Below are positions 1 to 10,556 of a stretch of DNA of 64,000 nt, piece after piece (position 1 is the first letter of the stretch; the number at the start of each line of letters is the position of its first letter). The DNA comes from Bigelowiella natans CCMP2755 (lineage: Eukaryota; Cercozoa; Chlorarachniophyceae). A program made the position numbers and the translations under genes. Where the stretch lies: positions 105,001-169,000 of the forward strand of contig ADNK01000506.1 of the NCBI GenBank assembly GCA_000320545.1, read 5' to 3'. The notes below the pieces were generated by a model. The model was not told the DNA's origin. It did no database searches and saw only the letters and a list, made by a program, of their open reading frames with translations.

Positions 1-1027
1 CACGTTGCAATCCCAGCAGCAGGACCTACTTCAAGGTAAATAACATGGAATGACAAATGAGACTTTCATCAGTATGGGTGTAGGCATTAAGAACAACCGC
101 TTTGTTCCTAGCTTGCTTCAGTGCGAGATATCATCACGAGCAGCTCTGAATACAATGTGTAAGACGGATGTGATGAAGTGATTAAATCTTTTCAATAGTC
201 GTCCTAATGTAGCTATGCAAAGCAGCAGCTACAGCGCTTACGTTGTGTCCGCAATGTGCATGTACATGGTGACATGTTCTGCGTTTGTTCATTTTTCTCC
301 ACATGCGTGCATGTATGCATGTACGAACGTACCGCTTCGATCAGGACTAGAGGATAAGCACTACAACCGCACATCCTAATAACCTGCCTGAGTCCTCGCT
401 CTTTGCATTACCTCACTCTGTCTAGCTAGCTAGCTGTGCGTACGTCCTCTAGAAGTGCGTCATGTTGCAATGTGTCTGTCAACCAAATAAGCATCATTCT
501 TATACATCAGCTAGCTGCCCTACTCCTGCTAGCCTGGTGTACGTACATTACGCATTGGACTGTGAATGCATGGTAAATGACATAAATCGCTCTACCATGC
601 AACACGCGCATGCTAGCATATGATCGATGGTTATGATATGCTCATATGCATCACGCTAGCACGTTGCTAGGCAATTCGCTCACTAATTAGCTTACACTTC
701 ATACATGTGTATGTAGCTGCTATGACAGTCTAACTTTCTAGACTTTTTACTTGGAGCAATAAAGCATCATATTCATAGCGCTGTGGAATCAGGTGCAACA
801 ATGATACATTGCTAGATTGTGACGTCGTGAATTTAGGTCTTGGAAAATCAACATTTGATAAAAGCAATGCTCGTACACATGCCATGTCTGTTATTAGTAT
901 GAAGCAGAATAAGTGTTGTTTAGTCTTTGATCCCTAACTCATGCCATTTAATTGCCCTCAGGCGCCACTTTTCAGTCTGCAGATTCAAAACCTGATGCCA
1001 TGCAATATGTGTGTAACTAAACTTTTT
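1..1027. other. Spacer rich in palindromic hexamers, no gene seen
   Basis: No coding exon was recognised. The stretch from about 230 to 720 is dense in GCTAGC (425-430, 528-533, 612-617, 655-660), CGTACG and TGCATG words and looks unlike the microsatellite-rich introns. It abuts the 3' end of the minus-strand gene that stops at 1028. Similar blocks recur at most tail-to-tail gene junctions in this window. Confidence 0.6.
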
Positions 1028-1313
1028 CTAATAAGTGTTTGACTTTGAGTAAACCTCATCGAAAGAATCTCCCCATCCTTCATATTTAACGAGAACAAAA
1101 GAACCATCCCAACGCTTATCGTGCTTTCGAAAAATCCTTCTTACACATACCTAAAAGCAGATATTATAAGTAATAATACGTGGCAGCAGACACTACATAA
1201 GATTCTCGTAGCTGTTGAGAGATAGTAAGAGGGAGAACCATAATAATGCTACCCTTTTCCAACTTCCAAGGGCTTTATCATAGCATAAACCGTCTGTAGT
1301 CTTAGCAACTTTG

Positions 1314-1344
<31 letters not shown>

Positions 1345-2626
1345 ATTCTCTCCCCATCAATCCCTGCTTAAGGGGGGGGGTAGCTCTTGAGTACCAACTC
1401 TTGGATGATGATGATGATGTTAAACTGCTATTGCCGATGCTATGCTGCTGCTGCTGTTCTCTGATCGCCCTGTTAGATTTATTAGTGGAAGTGGTGGTGG
1501 TGGTGGTGGTGGTGGCAGTATTGGAATGTAGCTTATTCAAAGAGTTTACATATTCCCGGGCGAGGTGATGATTTTGTCGGATACCAGAAAGAAGGTTCTC
1601 GTAAGATATCCTCTTATAATTATTACGAAGAAGGAGGAGAGAAGGTGTTGATTTAGTGGCATGATTGATATGCATATGCTGCTGCTGCTGCTGCTGGTGG
1701 TGGTGGTGTTGTCTTGAAGTTGATAGAGGAGGGACATTAGGAAGCTTCGTATCATTCACCAGAGCGCGACATCTTTGTTTCCACAGGAGAACCTAAACAC
1801 TCGCATCATCACGTATAACCATCACTCGTCGTCTAACAGGGGAAGGTTGTAGTATTCCTTCATGTCAATAATAATACCTTTTCCATGCGACTAATCCAAG
1901 AGTCTTCTTCGATTGCTTGTGGATGTTCTTTCCGGTGGTATATCTCAGCTATATGGTTGGTGGGGCCAACATCATCATCCTTCATATGGATTTCTTACAA
2001 TATGAGTTTGTTAGAAAAGTACTTTGATATTGCATCGTTTTCTTTTCATCGTTAGTCTGGTTCTTAAAGTCCAGATGATTATCTGCCATTATCTCTGAGG
2101 AGGATGAACTTTTCCCATTTCTTACAGATTTTCTTAGACGCAAGTTGTCATTAGCAATCACAACCCAATCCTATATCGTCAGATCCATATTGAAAGCGAA
2201 GGGATGCGTTAATTAAATATAGAGTGCTGCTGTCTAAATGGTGATGATGATGATGGTGATGATGATAATGATGATGAGAAATAGCCAGCATCTCACCTTA
2301 GGACATGATGTCCATACGTCTCCATCTTTGTATTCGATAGCTAGCGTATCATTTTCCATGTTTATTCTTCTAATTGTTCCTGGATACCTTGTGAATGCAT
2401 GATGATGGTGTGAGAAGCAGCAGGGGGAAAAGAAGGGAGAGGAAGATACTCATAAATTTCTAATTGTAGTGAATAACGACGGAAACTTTGACTGGATGAT
2501 GACAACGATTTGAAAATAATAGTAGGGTATTGTTCAGCACCGGGGAATCAATAGGATTATGCAGGTTGCAGCAGGGAGTCATCATCATCATCATCCTCAT
2601 CATCATCATCCTCATCATCATCATCC

Positions 2627-2657
<31 letters not shown>

Positions 2658-3207
2658 TAGGAATATCCAGGTAGTCGACTTACCATCTTCTGTGATCACG
2701 GTACCTTGCCACTACCAAATCTCCTACCTTTAGAACCACTTGATGCTGCTGAATCACGAAGTATCATATCATAGTGGGTAAATTAATACTTGTAGTAAAG
2801 AGCAAGCAATCTACTACGACTAACTACGACCGTGTACATCGTCGTCGTTCGATGGAATGATGAATCATCAACATTATAATGATAATAACTGAACATCTAC
2901 CACGTTCATCTTTCTCGTTTCAACGAAAATCTTTTCCATGAGACTAAGGCCATCTTTAAACAAGGGAATATTATCTCAACAAGTAGGATACTCATCAACC
3001 GCACAGTGTATCGAGAGTGGAATGTCATTGCTTATCATCATCACCACCATCTCGCTATTCGAATAATCAGTAGTTACCAGTGAAGGAAGAGGAGGAACAA
3101 CACCTTTTTTTGCTAGATGCTGCTTCTGCTGCTGCTGCCGACGAAGATGCGCCGTTGTTTTTATTCGTCCTTGTCATCGTCGTCGTCGGCATCATCATCA
3201 TCATCAT
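1028..3207 (-). CDS. Tudor-like (chromatin-reader-like) domain protein
   Basis: Eight exons join in phase: 3207-3078, 2974-2901, 2748-2684, 2387-2297, 2170-2023, 1993-1878, 1792-1253 and 1150-1028, giving about 428 residues. The start is the first ATG of an ATG run (Met x6), followed by a low-complexity Ser/Ala head. Residues about 70-125 read as a Tudor-like barrel: VGDLVVARY, then a Trp-Tyr-Pro-Gly turn, IEYKDGDVW and a closing DWVV. The long seventh exon is low complexity (poly-His, Gln, Thr, Ser) encoded by microsatellites. The last exon contains VKYEGWGDSFDE, which looks like a second Tudor or chromo-barrel strand pair. Tudor-like domains usually bind methylated histone or protein tails, so a nuclear role is likely but inferred. 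The intron at 2022-1994 would be only 29 nt. The gene is divergent from the EF-hand gene at 3554. Confidence 0.72.
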
Positions 3208-3553
3208 CGTGCTACATGCATCATGTATACAACAACAGTAGCCGTTTGAATGCACAAATTGATTTCTCACAAACACATCTGTTGTCTGTCCTATGGGATG
3301 ATATCTTACGACTGCGACAACCATCAAATCTTGTCGCAGGACAAAAATAACACAAAGTATCGTACATGTCGTTCGCTGTTCATCCTTGAATATATTGACT
3401 ACTGCGACAAGCATCAGAGGTTGTCGCAGGGCAAAAATAGCGTACAGTACACTTGAATGCTCTTCTCCACGTAGACTAGCAGTTGACAAGCAGTTTCACT
3501 TCATTTGTCGTACGGGCGGCGGCTGCTTCCACCATCCCTCCCCCCCTCCCCCG
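3208..3553. promoter_or_regulatory. Divergent promoter with two 9-bp inverted repeats
   Basis: This 346-bp interval separates the starts of two divergent genes. It holds CTGCGACAA at 3312-3320 facing TTGTCGCAG at 3331-3339, and again CTGCGACAA at 3402-3410 facing TTGTCGCAG at 3421-3429. Each hairpin has a 10-nt loop, and the two hairpins are 62 nt apart. The core TTGTCGCA recurs in other divergent promoters here. A regulatory role is inferred. Confidence 0.6.
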
Positions 3554-5325
3554 ATGAACTACGATGCTGCATCCCCAACACCGCCAACGCTACTACCTGG
3601 AATTGTGGTGTGTGTAATCAGTTATTTACTTTACAATTGAATAATTTTATCATGCAGTGATAATCACTACTGCAGGAAACACCAGCTGAACGACGACGCG
3701 GTTCTGGTGACATATATCCAGCATCAAAAGTCTTTGGCGATGATGACGACGATGATGAGAGAAATGATAGATTAGCTGATAAAGATTCTGAAGCAAAAGC
3801 AGCACTCTTCGTGAGAACAACATCTGACTATGCAGATTACTTTGATGTAAGTCGTAGTATGTTTCCTGACTGAAAATTGTGATGGTTGATGATCTCCCTG
3901 CAGCAATGCTCAGTATTAACACTCCATGATCTATTTTATACTACTATCTTAGCTGAATGGTGACGGAGAAGTCAACATAGTGGATCTACGTAAGGATCTC
4001 TATCAAGAGCCCGTTTATAACCAATATAATATTCCATTTTCTCTCATCAGTGAGTTGTCCGTTGATGTGCTATGACGCCCTCGAGCTGATTCTGGGTATA
4101 GGTTTCAAATCAATACCAATAGGTATGATCATTTCTAACTTCTGGTATGTAGTCATAAAGCAACTACTGAATCATCATCCCTTTCCTATAGGTGCGAGCG
4201 TAGGATCTGTAATGGTCATCATTGGATTGCAACAAAATTTAGCTGGGATTGTAAAGCTTCATGAAGGATTACAAAGATTCAGTGTAGATCTTTCAAGTTT
4301 CATATCCTGGGTATCACTTGGGTTCACAGCCACTATAGTGTTGGACTCCCTCATTGTTTTCCATGGTAAGTACGTACGTAGCTGTATATAAATAGACCTT
4401 TTTATTTGCTGAAAAGTTGAGATATATCTTTATTACAATGATAATAACAATATCAGGGCTTGTAGGATCAATCATGGCGGTTGAAAATGACTACTGTGGT
4501 CGAGGGGCAGGAAAATGCTGCAATCTGAAGTGCAATAGTTGTTTGGAGTCTTCGTTAAGTGTTTGCGGTTGTTGCCTTCGCTCCACATATCAAGTATTCC
4601 TTGCAATAGTAGGTTCGATATTACTCTGGTTGACCTTCTTTGCATTTCTCGGAGAAGTTGTTGCTGGGACTATTCTTACAGTAGCGTTCATAGGAATAGA
4701 GAAGACCTGCGACTTTGCAATACCAATAGCACGCGAGCAAATTAACAATACAGCTTCTCATGTCCTTGAATTTTACGAGTCATCCGGGATACGATCTGGT
4801 GTTCAAGCGGTGTCCAACCCTCCATTTAGGATGAATATTGAAAACGAAGTTTACGACACTGTGAACGATATCTCGACACAGGCAAATTCATACGTGGCTG
4901 CAGTAGAGCAGCTCTGCGAATTGTTCGATGGAATGTCTCAAGCATCCCAAATGATTGCTGTTGGCGCCTTACTCTCCATCATAGCACAAGTCATTGTCAT
5001 GGCTTACCATATTAAATACTTCACTGTTTGGTGGTATGAAAATAAACGCGTGCAAGAGAAACTGAAACGTCATAACGACTCTACTGAGCCTGAATATGTA
5101 CACCCTGGCATTAAGCGGGCCTTAGATAAAGCCGACGAAAAGAAGGCACAAAAAATAGAGCTAGCTTTGAGGAAGATTTCTACTAAGCACGACAAAACGA
5201 AGATGTACAAGCGCACAAGACCCACATCCATATCGTTGCCGGAGCGGAAACTTGGCGTTAGTAAGCAGGATGAGGACAAGAAGTTGTTTAACTTGGCACA
5301 CAAAGGCCAAGGTGGTTTCGCATAA
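3554..5325 (+). CDS. EF-hand membrane protein with Cys-rich segment
   Basis: Six exons join in phase: 3554-3604, 3676-3846, 3953-3989, 4051-4101, 4192-4365 and 4457-5325, giving about 450 residues. A canonical EF-hand loop, DLNGDGEVNIVD, lies at residues 74-85 and is split by an intron, suggesting calcium binding. It is followed by hydrophobic stretches: one ending SWVSLGFTATIV, a long pair around VFLAIVGSILLWLTFFAFLG and TILTVAFIGI, and a last one at QMIAVGALLSIIAQVIVMA. These suggest three to five membrane segments. A Cys-rich run (CGRGAGKCCNLKCNSC and CGCC) sits before the second membrane pair. The basic C-terminal tail is probably cytosolic. I do not recognise the family. A calcium-regulated channel or scaffold is possible but speculative. 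The gene stops 15 bp before a palindrome-rich spacer. Confidence 0.72.
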
Positions 5326-6170
5326 GTTGAGGAATGAAGTCGCACACCACCGCGTGCGAACTTAGATTTTTTTATTAAATCGCCGCCGTCATAATTGTGC
5401 TATACACCGCAAACTATGCATTCTCGTCCCAGTAATAGTGGATGATCATCGAATGCTAGCCTAGTAGTGAGGCTAAAAGCACGTTGAGCTTACTGTACTG
5501 GCTGTATCATACGCAAAGTTGACCACCGTATTGACAAATGATATCTTCTACTTTACATTCGAGAGAGAGATAAATTCAACTGGTGCTGTTATTGAGATTT
5601 GTGTACCATTTGCATCATATTTCAGTCATTTGTTAGCTCCAATGTTCGCAGCTCAGATGGGTGCTCGGTATGCGACCGCGTCTAGCGCGTGCGTGCCAGC
5701 GGCGATATACGCTGCATCAAATGTAGCTGTTGCTGGCTTGCAATGCGGGAATTGCACGCCACATCTAGACATGCTAGCATGCGGCAATGTAGTGAGCGAT
5801 CGATGTAGCGCTACATATACGTACAAAGCACTATACGGTGTGCACAAATCGGGTGGTACGTACGTACGGCGTGCTAGCGTGAGTGATCGATGATCGAACG
5901 GCCTAGGCTTGCGCATTGATGCATTTGTATCTAGCAGATATCAGCACCGCAATAGCTAGCTGCATACGCAGGGCGACCATGGGTACCCACCACCAACAGC
6001 TGCATGCAGTAATCATGACCACACATGCATCGGACTATGCACTCCTTTGCACACCACATGCGTCATTCATGCATGAACCATATACAGCACAGGTGTACCG
6101 AATGGCTGTGTTCTTCACGCTTGGTAGTGTTCTCACGCTCTAAGTCAGCGCAACTTAAGTAATGACGCAG
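5326..6170. other. Tail-to-tail spacer rich in GCTAGC/CGTACG words
   Basis: This lies between a plus-strand stop at 5325 and a minus-strand stop at 6171. GCTAGC occurs at 5455-5460, 5773-5778, 5873-5878 and 5955-5960, with CGTACGTACG near 5858 and many TGCATG words. The short open frames here have no recognisable product and differ in composition from real exons, so I treat the stretch as non-coding 3' boundary sequence. Confidence 0.6.
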
Positions 6171-6600
6171 TTATTCCATTTGGATACTCTCTAAAGTCTT
6201 TTGGTTTCCCTTCCTCAGAATCTACATAAAACAAGAATAGTTCTTTAAAAATGTAGATTTCAATCAAGAAACACCATTCCTGCTGATATTTAGGTAGAAA
6301 TTGGGCAGATTTTCTACAAAGAAAAACAATATTTTCCTCGTACGGAAGATATGTACCTGATCTATAAGCTTCATATTCTCCAATGCATTATCAATCCCTG
6401 GCCATATCTCATCATCACCTGCTACAGCACGCACGTCATCTGCTTCTCTCCCTGCTACACCCTGCTTTTCAAAATGAAAGCTCAGTAACTAGGGGATATG
6501 ATGATAATAATTTGTATACCCTCTGCTGATTGTGCCTAATCGATGCTACAAATGCTGCTAATTGGTGCTCAAATGTGGTCTCTCCTTTACCATAGACCTG

Positions 6601-6633
<33 letters not shown>

Positions 6634-6766
6634 TGTTGTTCAGCATGGCATAAAAGAAGAACAAATACGATGATGGTGATGATGAATAATGACAACTTGA
6701 ATATTATCGTATGCACATATTACGCTTCTCAGTGTTTTCCTTCAAATATATTTGTCCGTGCATATG

Positions 6767-6807
<41 letters not shown>

Positions 6808-7772
6808 TTGTGCCTGAAGAGTCTTCGAGCGCTGATGCTTGTTATTCTTCACTACATCATCTGCCGTTGGATTTACTTGGATTTTGTGATATAGATACCT
6901 GTTATTATGTGTGATGTGTGTGTGTGTGTGTGTGTGTATGTGTGTGTGTGTTTCTGCGTGTATACTTTCACTACTGCTACTGCAACAGTATTATTCTTCG
7001 GCGAGCATGAAAGTTGTCTATGCATTGGATCTCATCATAAGGTACTATCATTGTGTGATGACAATCATCATCATCATCATCATATTGTTGGCTGTCAGTT
7101 GTATCCGTAGTTCTTCTCGATATCATCTATAGTTTCGACTGTTGTAATCTGGTTGGTGGGTTCCTTTTTTTCATCACGCCCCCCCCTCTCTTCCTCTCTC
7201 ATTTCTGATCTTACGGATGGCCTATGTTGATTGCAGATACAGTATGCTTTGATCCCTTGATCCTTTTTATTCATCCATCAAGCAGTAGTGCAGTTATAGT
7301 AGCAGTAGTAAACATATTGCATAAGATTTGATGAGGATGATGATGATGAGGAGGAGGAGGAGGAAGAGGACATTGCTATCAGCATCATTATATTGAGAAG
7401 AAAATAGTACTCGTAGTAGCCAACATCGAGGTACGGTACTAGAGGAAGTGAGAATGCCACTTCTACTGTTGTTTTACAACAACAACAACAACTACTACTA
7501 CTACTACTATTACTACTATTTGTAGGACTACTACTCGAGATTCCATGATGGTGTTTCAACTCTAGCTTTTTCCACAGTAAAGTGAACCACTACTACGTCC
7601 TCCTCCTCCTTCATTAGAGGAGTAGTAGCTTCAAGACGTGCTGATAGGTGATATGGTGATGTAAACTCCGCCGTTTCAACTCTGTACGTCGTTTCTTTTG
7701 GCAGGACGAATCGTATAGTGTCAACCGCATAGCACCACCTAGATGATGATTGACTGATTGATGGTGATGATA

Positions 7773-7806
<34 letters not shown>

Positions 7807-8009
7807 CAATAACAACAACTACAACAACAACGACGATGATAATGATGGTGGTGGCATGTTTATTTATGGTAAGAAGAGCAATACGGCTTGTGGACATTAT
7901 CTTATTACCTGTGTTTTATTCTCATCACCAATATTATCAACATCACTATCATCATTAGTAGCAGCAGCAGCAGCATCATTCGTATGGAATCAACAATGGC
8001 GATTCTTCT

Positions 8010-8040
<31 letters not shown>

Positions 8041-8234
8041 TTCTTTGAATATTGGTTGATTATTAAACCGATCTAATAGCTTGATTTTGTCTTTGGTGGA
8101 AGAAGACGAAGAGGGAGGTGGAAGAGAATAAAACGTCATTTTTGCTGCAGCTTTCGGATCCACAAGCGAGAAATTGAAGGTGATTGAGATTATATTTCCC
8201 ATAAATTTGGAATCTTGAACGACGCGCTGAAGAA

Positions 8235-8265
<31 letters not shown>

Positions 8266-8881
8266 ATGATGATGATGATGATGGTGATATACTCATTCTA
8301 ACAAGGAAAAGGAGGATTGCGTTCTGTGCTTTTCTGTTTCGTACAACATAAACGAGGTAGACAAATATCAATCATCACCATAAAAAGGGGTATGTATTGT
8401 GTGTTGATTTCATTTTTAGATAAAGGTGCGAAGGGTTAAACGTATAATATCTAATATTCCTTGACTACTGTTTTTCCCATCCCTATGGTTGCTTGCTGTC
8501 AGTCACCTTTACGTGTCTCGCAACAGGATGGAATCGATAGTGATATCCCTCAAGAACAATTATCTGCTTCTTCTTCTTCTTCGTCTTCTTATTCTTTGTG
8601 CGGTCGAGTGATGTCTCTGAAGGTAAAGAAGAAGAAGAAGAAAACAATGAGAACGATGATAGTGGTGACGATGATCTTATTTCACCTTCTTTTCCTTCCT
8701 CTTGATTCTGGTGATTATATCTTTCTTGAGAAGCAATCAGATCTCGTAGCACTTCTGCCTCCTATGTTAGTTGTCAAATACGTCCAACATATACTATCAT
8801 CATCGTTAGTTGTGAAATACGACGAATATATAGTATCATAGGCGGGTAAGAAGGTGATAATGACGTGCATGTACTTTGATA

Positions 8882-8912
<31 letters not shown>

Positions 8913-9280
8913 AAGAAGAAGAGGAAATTATAGCAGAGGAAAATAACTGATGATACCAATGGTCATGATGACATAAGATAAAATTTGAAAGCAGAGAGCA
9001 CTTTATTAGTTACGAATTAATACGGCACGCCATATTCAACAACAACAACATTGCAGATTCATGATGACACAAAGCAATCGATGATTGTTCCTTCTCTTCC
9101 TCCTCTTTCTGATTATCATCCCTCATCATCATCATCATCATCATCGTCGTCGTCGTCATATCTAGTATGAGAGCACATGATAGTTGAGAGTAAGTGGCTT
9201 TTCCACGAGGACATGTTTGCCCGCTAGAATGGCCCTTTTAGCCCACCTGAGTAAGTTGCCCCCATGGTGAGAATGATCAC

Positions 9281-9312
<32 letters not shown>

Positions 9313-9919
9313 GGATGATGATGATGGGTGTAGGTCATAATTACAGTATTCCATGAAGCATAGTTTCATCAGAGAGGGTCTCATCACAATCATCATCATC
9401 ACACCAAAGGAAGATTTCAAATACACACACGAATATTATCAACCTGTGATGTTTTCCTATTCCTACTGCTACTATGGCCACAACTGTACGACGACGGCTA
9501 CTACTACTACTAATACTACATGAAATGAAGTTCCGATGGGAGACCAATATACACCGCATCTACCTGACAATTTGAATCAAATATTCAGTGTGCAATCAAG
9601 TTGTATATACTAATCGTTACTACTACTGCTACTACGACGACTATGCTACTACCTACCTACCTTGGGATCTTCAAGGACTTTTTGGTATCCTTCATAAGCA
9701 TTTGGAATGCCAGCACTATCAGCATACTTTCGAGCTTTAGCCCCATCACGTGAGGCAACAGCATGGACTACGACCTGCATGGAGGAGGAGGAGGAGGAGG
9801 AGGACCGTCGTATTAATGATTTATGGTACTAATTACTTCTACGAGGAAGATTTCGATGCTGTAATCCATCGTCGCTTCGTGATGCAGTATGTGTAGTAGC
9901 AGCAGCAGCAGCAGCAGTG

Positions 9920-9958
<39 letters not shown>

Positions 9959-10378
9959 AGCGGATGCTGTTTTTAGCATGGAAAAGAAACGTATAGGAGG
10001 AGGAGGAGGAGGAGGAGGAGGAGGAGGAGGAGGGCAGAAATAGAGAAATCAGAGTCCACATCGTCGGTATGTTTATAGTGTGTCTTCTGCCTATGCTTTT
10101 GCAAATAATAAGTTTAAATGATGTCACGTGATGATGATGACATTTTCTGCTGCTGTGTCCTTCAGTGCTGGCCATAAAACAGCAAATTTTGCAATGTTAG
10201 ATGCCTGATGTACGTAGTAGGAAAACACATCAATTCCTTCTTCATATCAGGCACATCATCATCATCATCATCATCGTCATCATCATAATATGCTAATATC
10301 TCTCACCCCAAGAATGCCGATACGGACGGTGTCATCGTCATCATCATCACTGAATGAGGGGTTTACGTCAGGACGATC
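6171..10378 (-). CDS. Gfo/Idh/MocA-type NAD(P)-dependent oxidoreductase
   Basis: Exons read in phase from the 5' side: 10378-10307, 10204-10142, 9774-9661, 9563-9520, 9246-9177, 8761-8507, 8226-8069 and one starting at 7738. After an unresolved stretch come 6597-6520, 6461-6357 and 6221-6171 (stop). The Rossmann nucleotide-binding loop VRIGILG-ASNIAKF is split between the first two exons. Next come VVVHAVASRD, AVYIGLPSELH, the family signature GKHVLVEKP, EGYHYRFHP with its catalytic-region His, and CYAVDTIRF. The C-terminal VYGKGETTFEHQLAAFV and ENMKLID match dihydrodiol- or sugar-dehydrogenase-like members. Exon 8761-8507 contains an in-frame Ser/Lys-rich insert made by TCT/AGA repeats. The first exon carrying the start codon was not found, and exons between about 7540 and 6600 are uncertain; candidates lie at about 7470-7380 and 6900-6810. 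The substrate cannot be read from sequence. Confidence 0.75.
6771..6806. repeat. (GT)n dinucleotide microsatellite
   Basis: An uninterrupted GT tract of about 36 bp lies inside an intron region of the oxidoreductase gene. A second TG tract follows at about 6914-6951. Confidence 0.95.
7763..7806. repeat. (GAT)n trinucleotide microsatellite
   Basis: A GAT/ATG tract lies in an intron of the minus-strand oxidoreductase. It is one of dozens in this window and is typical of the intron composition here. Confidence 0.9.
8883..8921. repeat. (AGA)n trinucleotide microsatellite
   Basis: A pure AAG/AGA tract of about 39 bp lies within an intron of the oxidoreductase gene, just upstream on the minus strand of the exon beginning at 8761. 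Confidence 0.9.
9900..10033. repeat. Compound GCA / GTA / GGA microsatellite cluster
   Basis: Three trinucleotide tracts follow one another (GCA, then GTA, then GGA from about 9996) inside an intron of the oxidoreductase gene. Confidence 0.9.
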
Positions 10379-10556
10379 CTAGTAAATAAAAAACCGCACG
10401 TAGCAGTTATTGTATGATGATGACGGAGAGATGCACGAGCTATTCTTTTTAATGATTTCGTGAGGTCAAAGAGGGAGACAACAACTGGAAAATCATGTTC
10501 CTGGAAGATAGTTGTCGTAGGTTTCTGAGTGCTAAACTACTCCTTACGCAGCTCAG
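10379..10556. promoter_or_regulatory. Probable divergent promoter, oxidoreductase / 2OG oxygenase
   Basis: This is the interval between the first recognised minus-strand exon and the first in-frame ATG of the plus-strand gene. TTGTCGTA at 10512-10519 matches 7 of 8 positions of the recurrent TTGTCGCA word. The oxidoreductase start codon has not been located, so the 5' exon of that gene may overlap this interval. Confidence 0.4.

Noticed and set aside
5519-6143. Short plus-strand frames in the palindromic spacer
   Set aside because: No recognisable domains, start only from non-ATG codons in part, and composition identical to the surrounding non-coding block.
8290-8371. Possible oxidoreductase exon
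   Set aside because: The exon at 8507 joins directly and in phase to 8226, matching the family order without it.
9042-9108. Glu-rich possible exon in the oxidoreductase intron
   Set aside because: Skipping it joins the exons ending at 9177 and starting at 8761 exactly in phase and gives the expected family sequence. Including it breaks the phase.
9120-9320. Regularly spaced repeats that could suggest a CRISPR array
   Set aside because: These are simple GAT/ATC microsatellites without unique spacers, in an intron of a eukaryotic gene.
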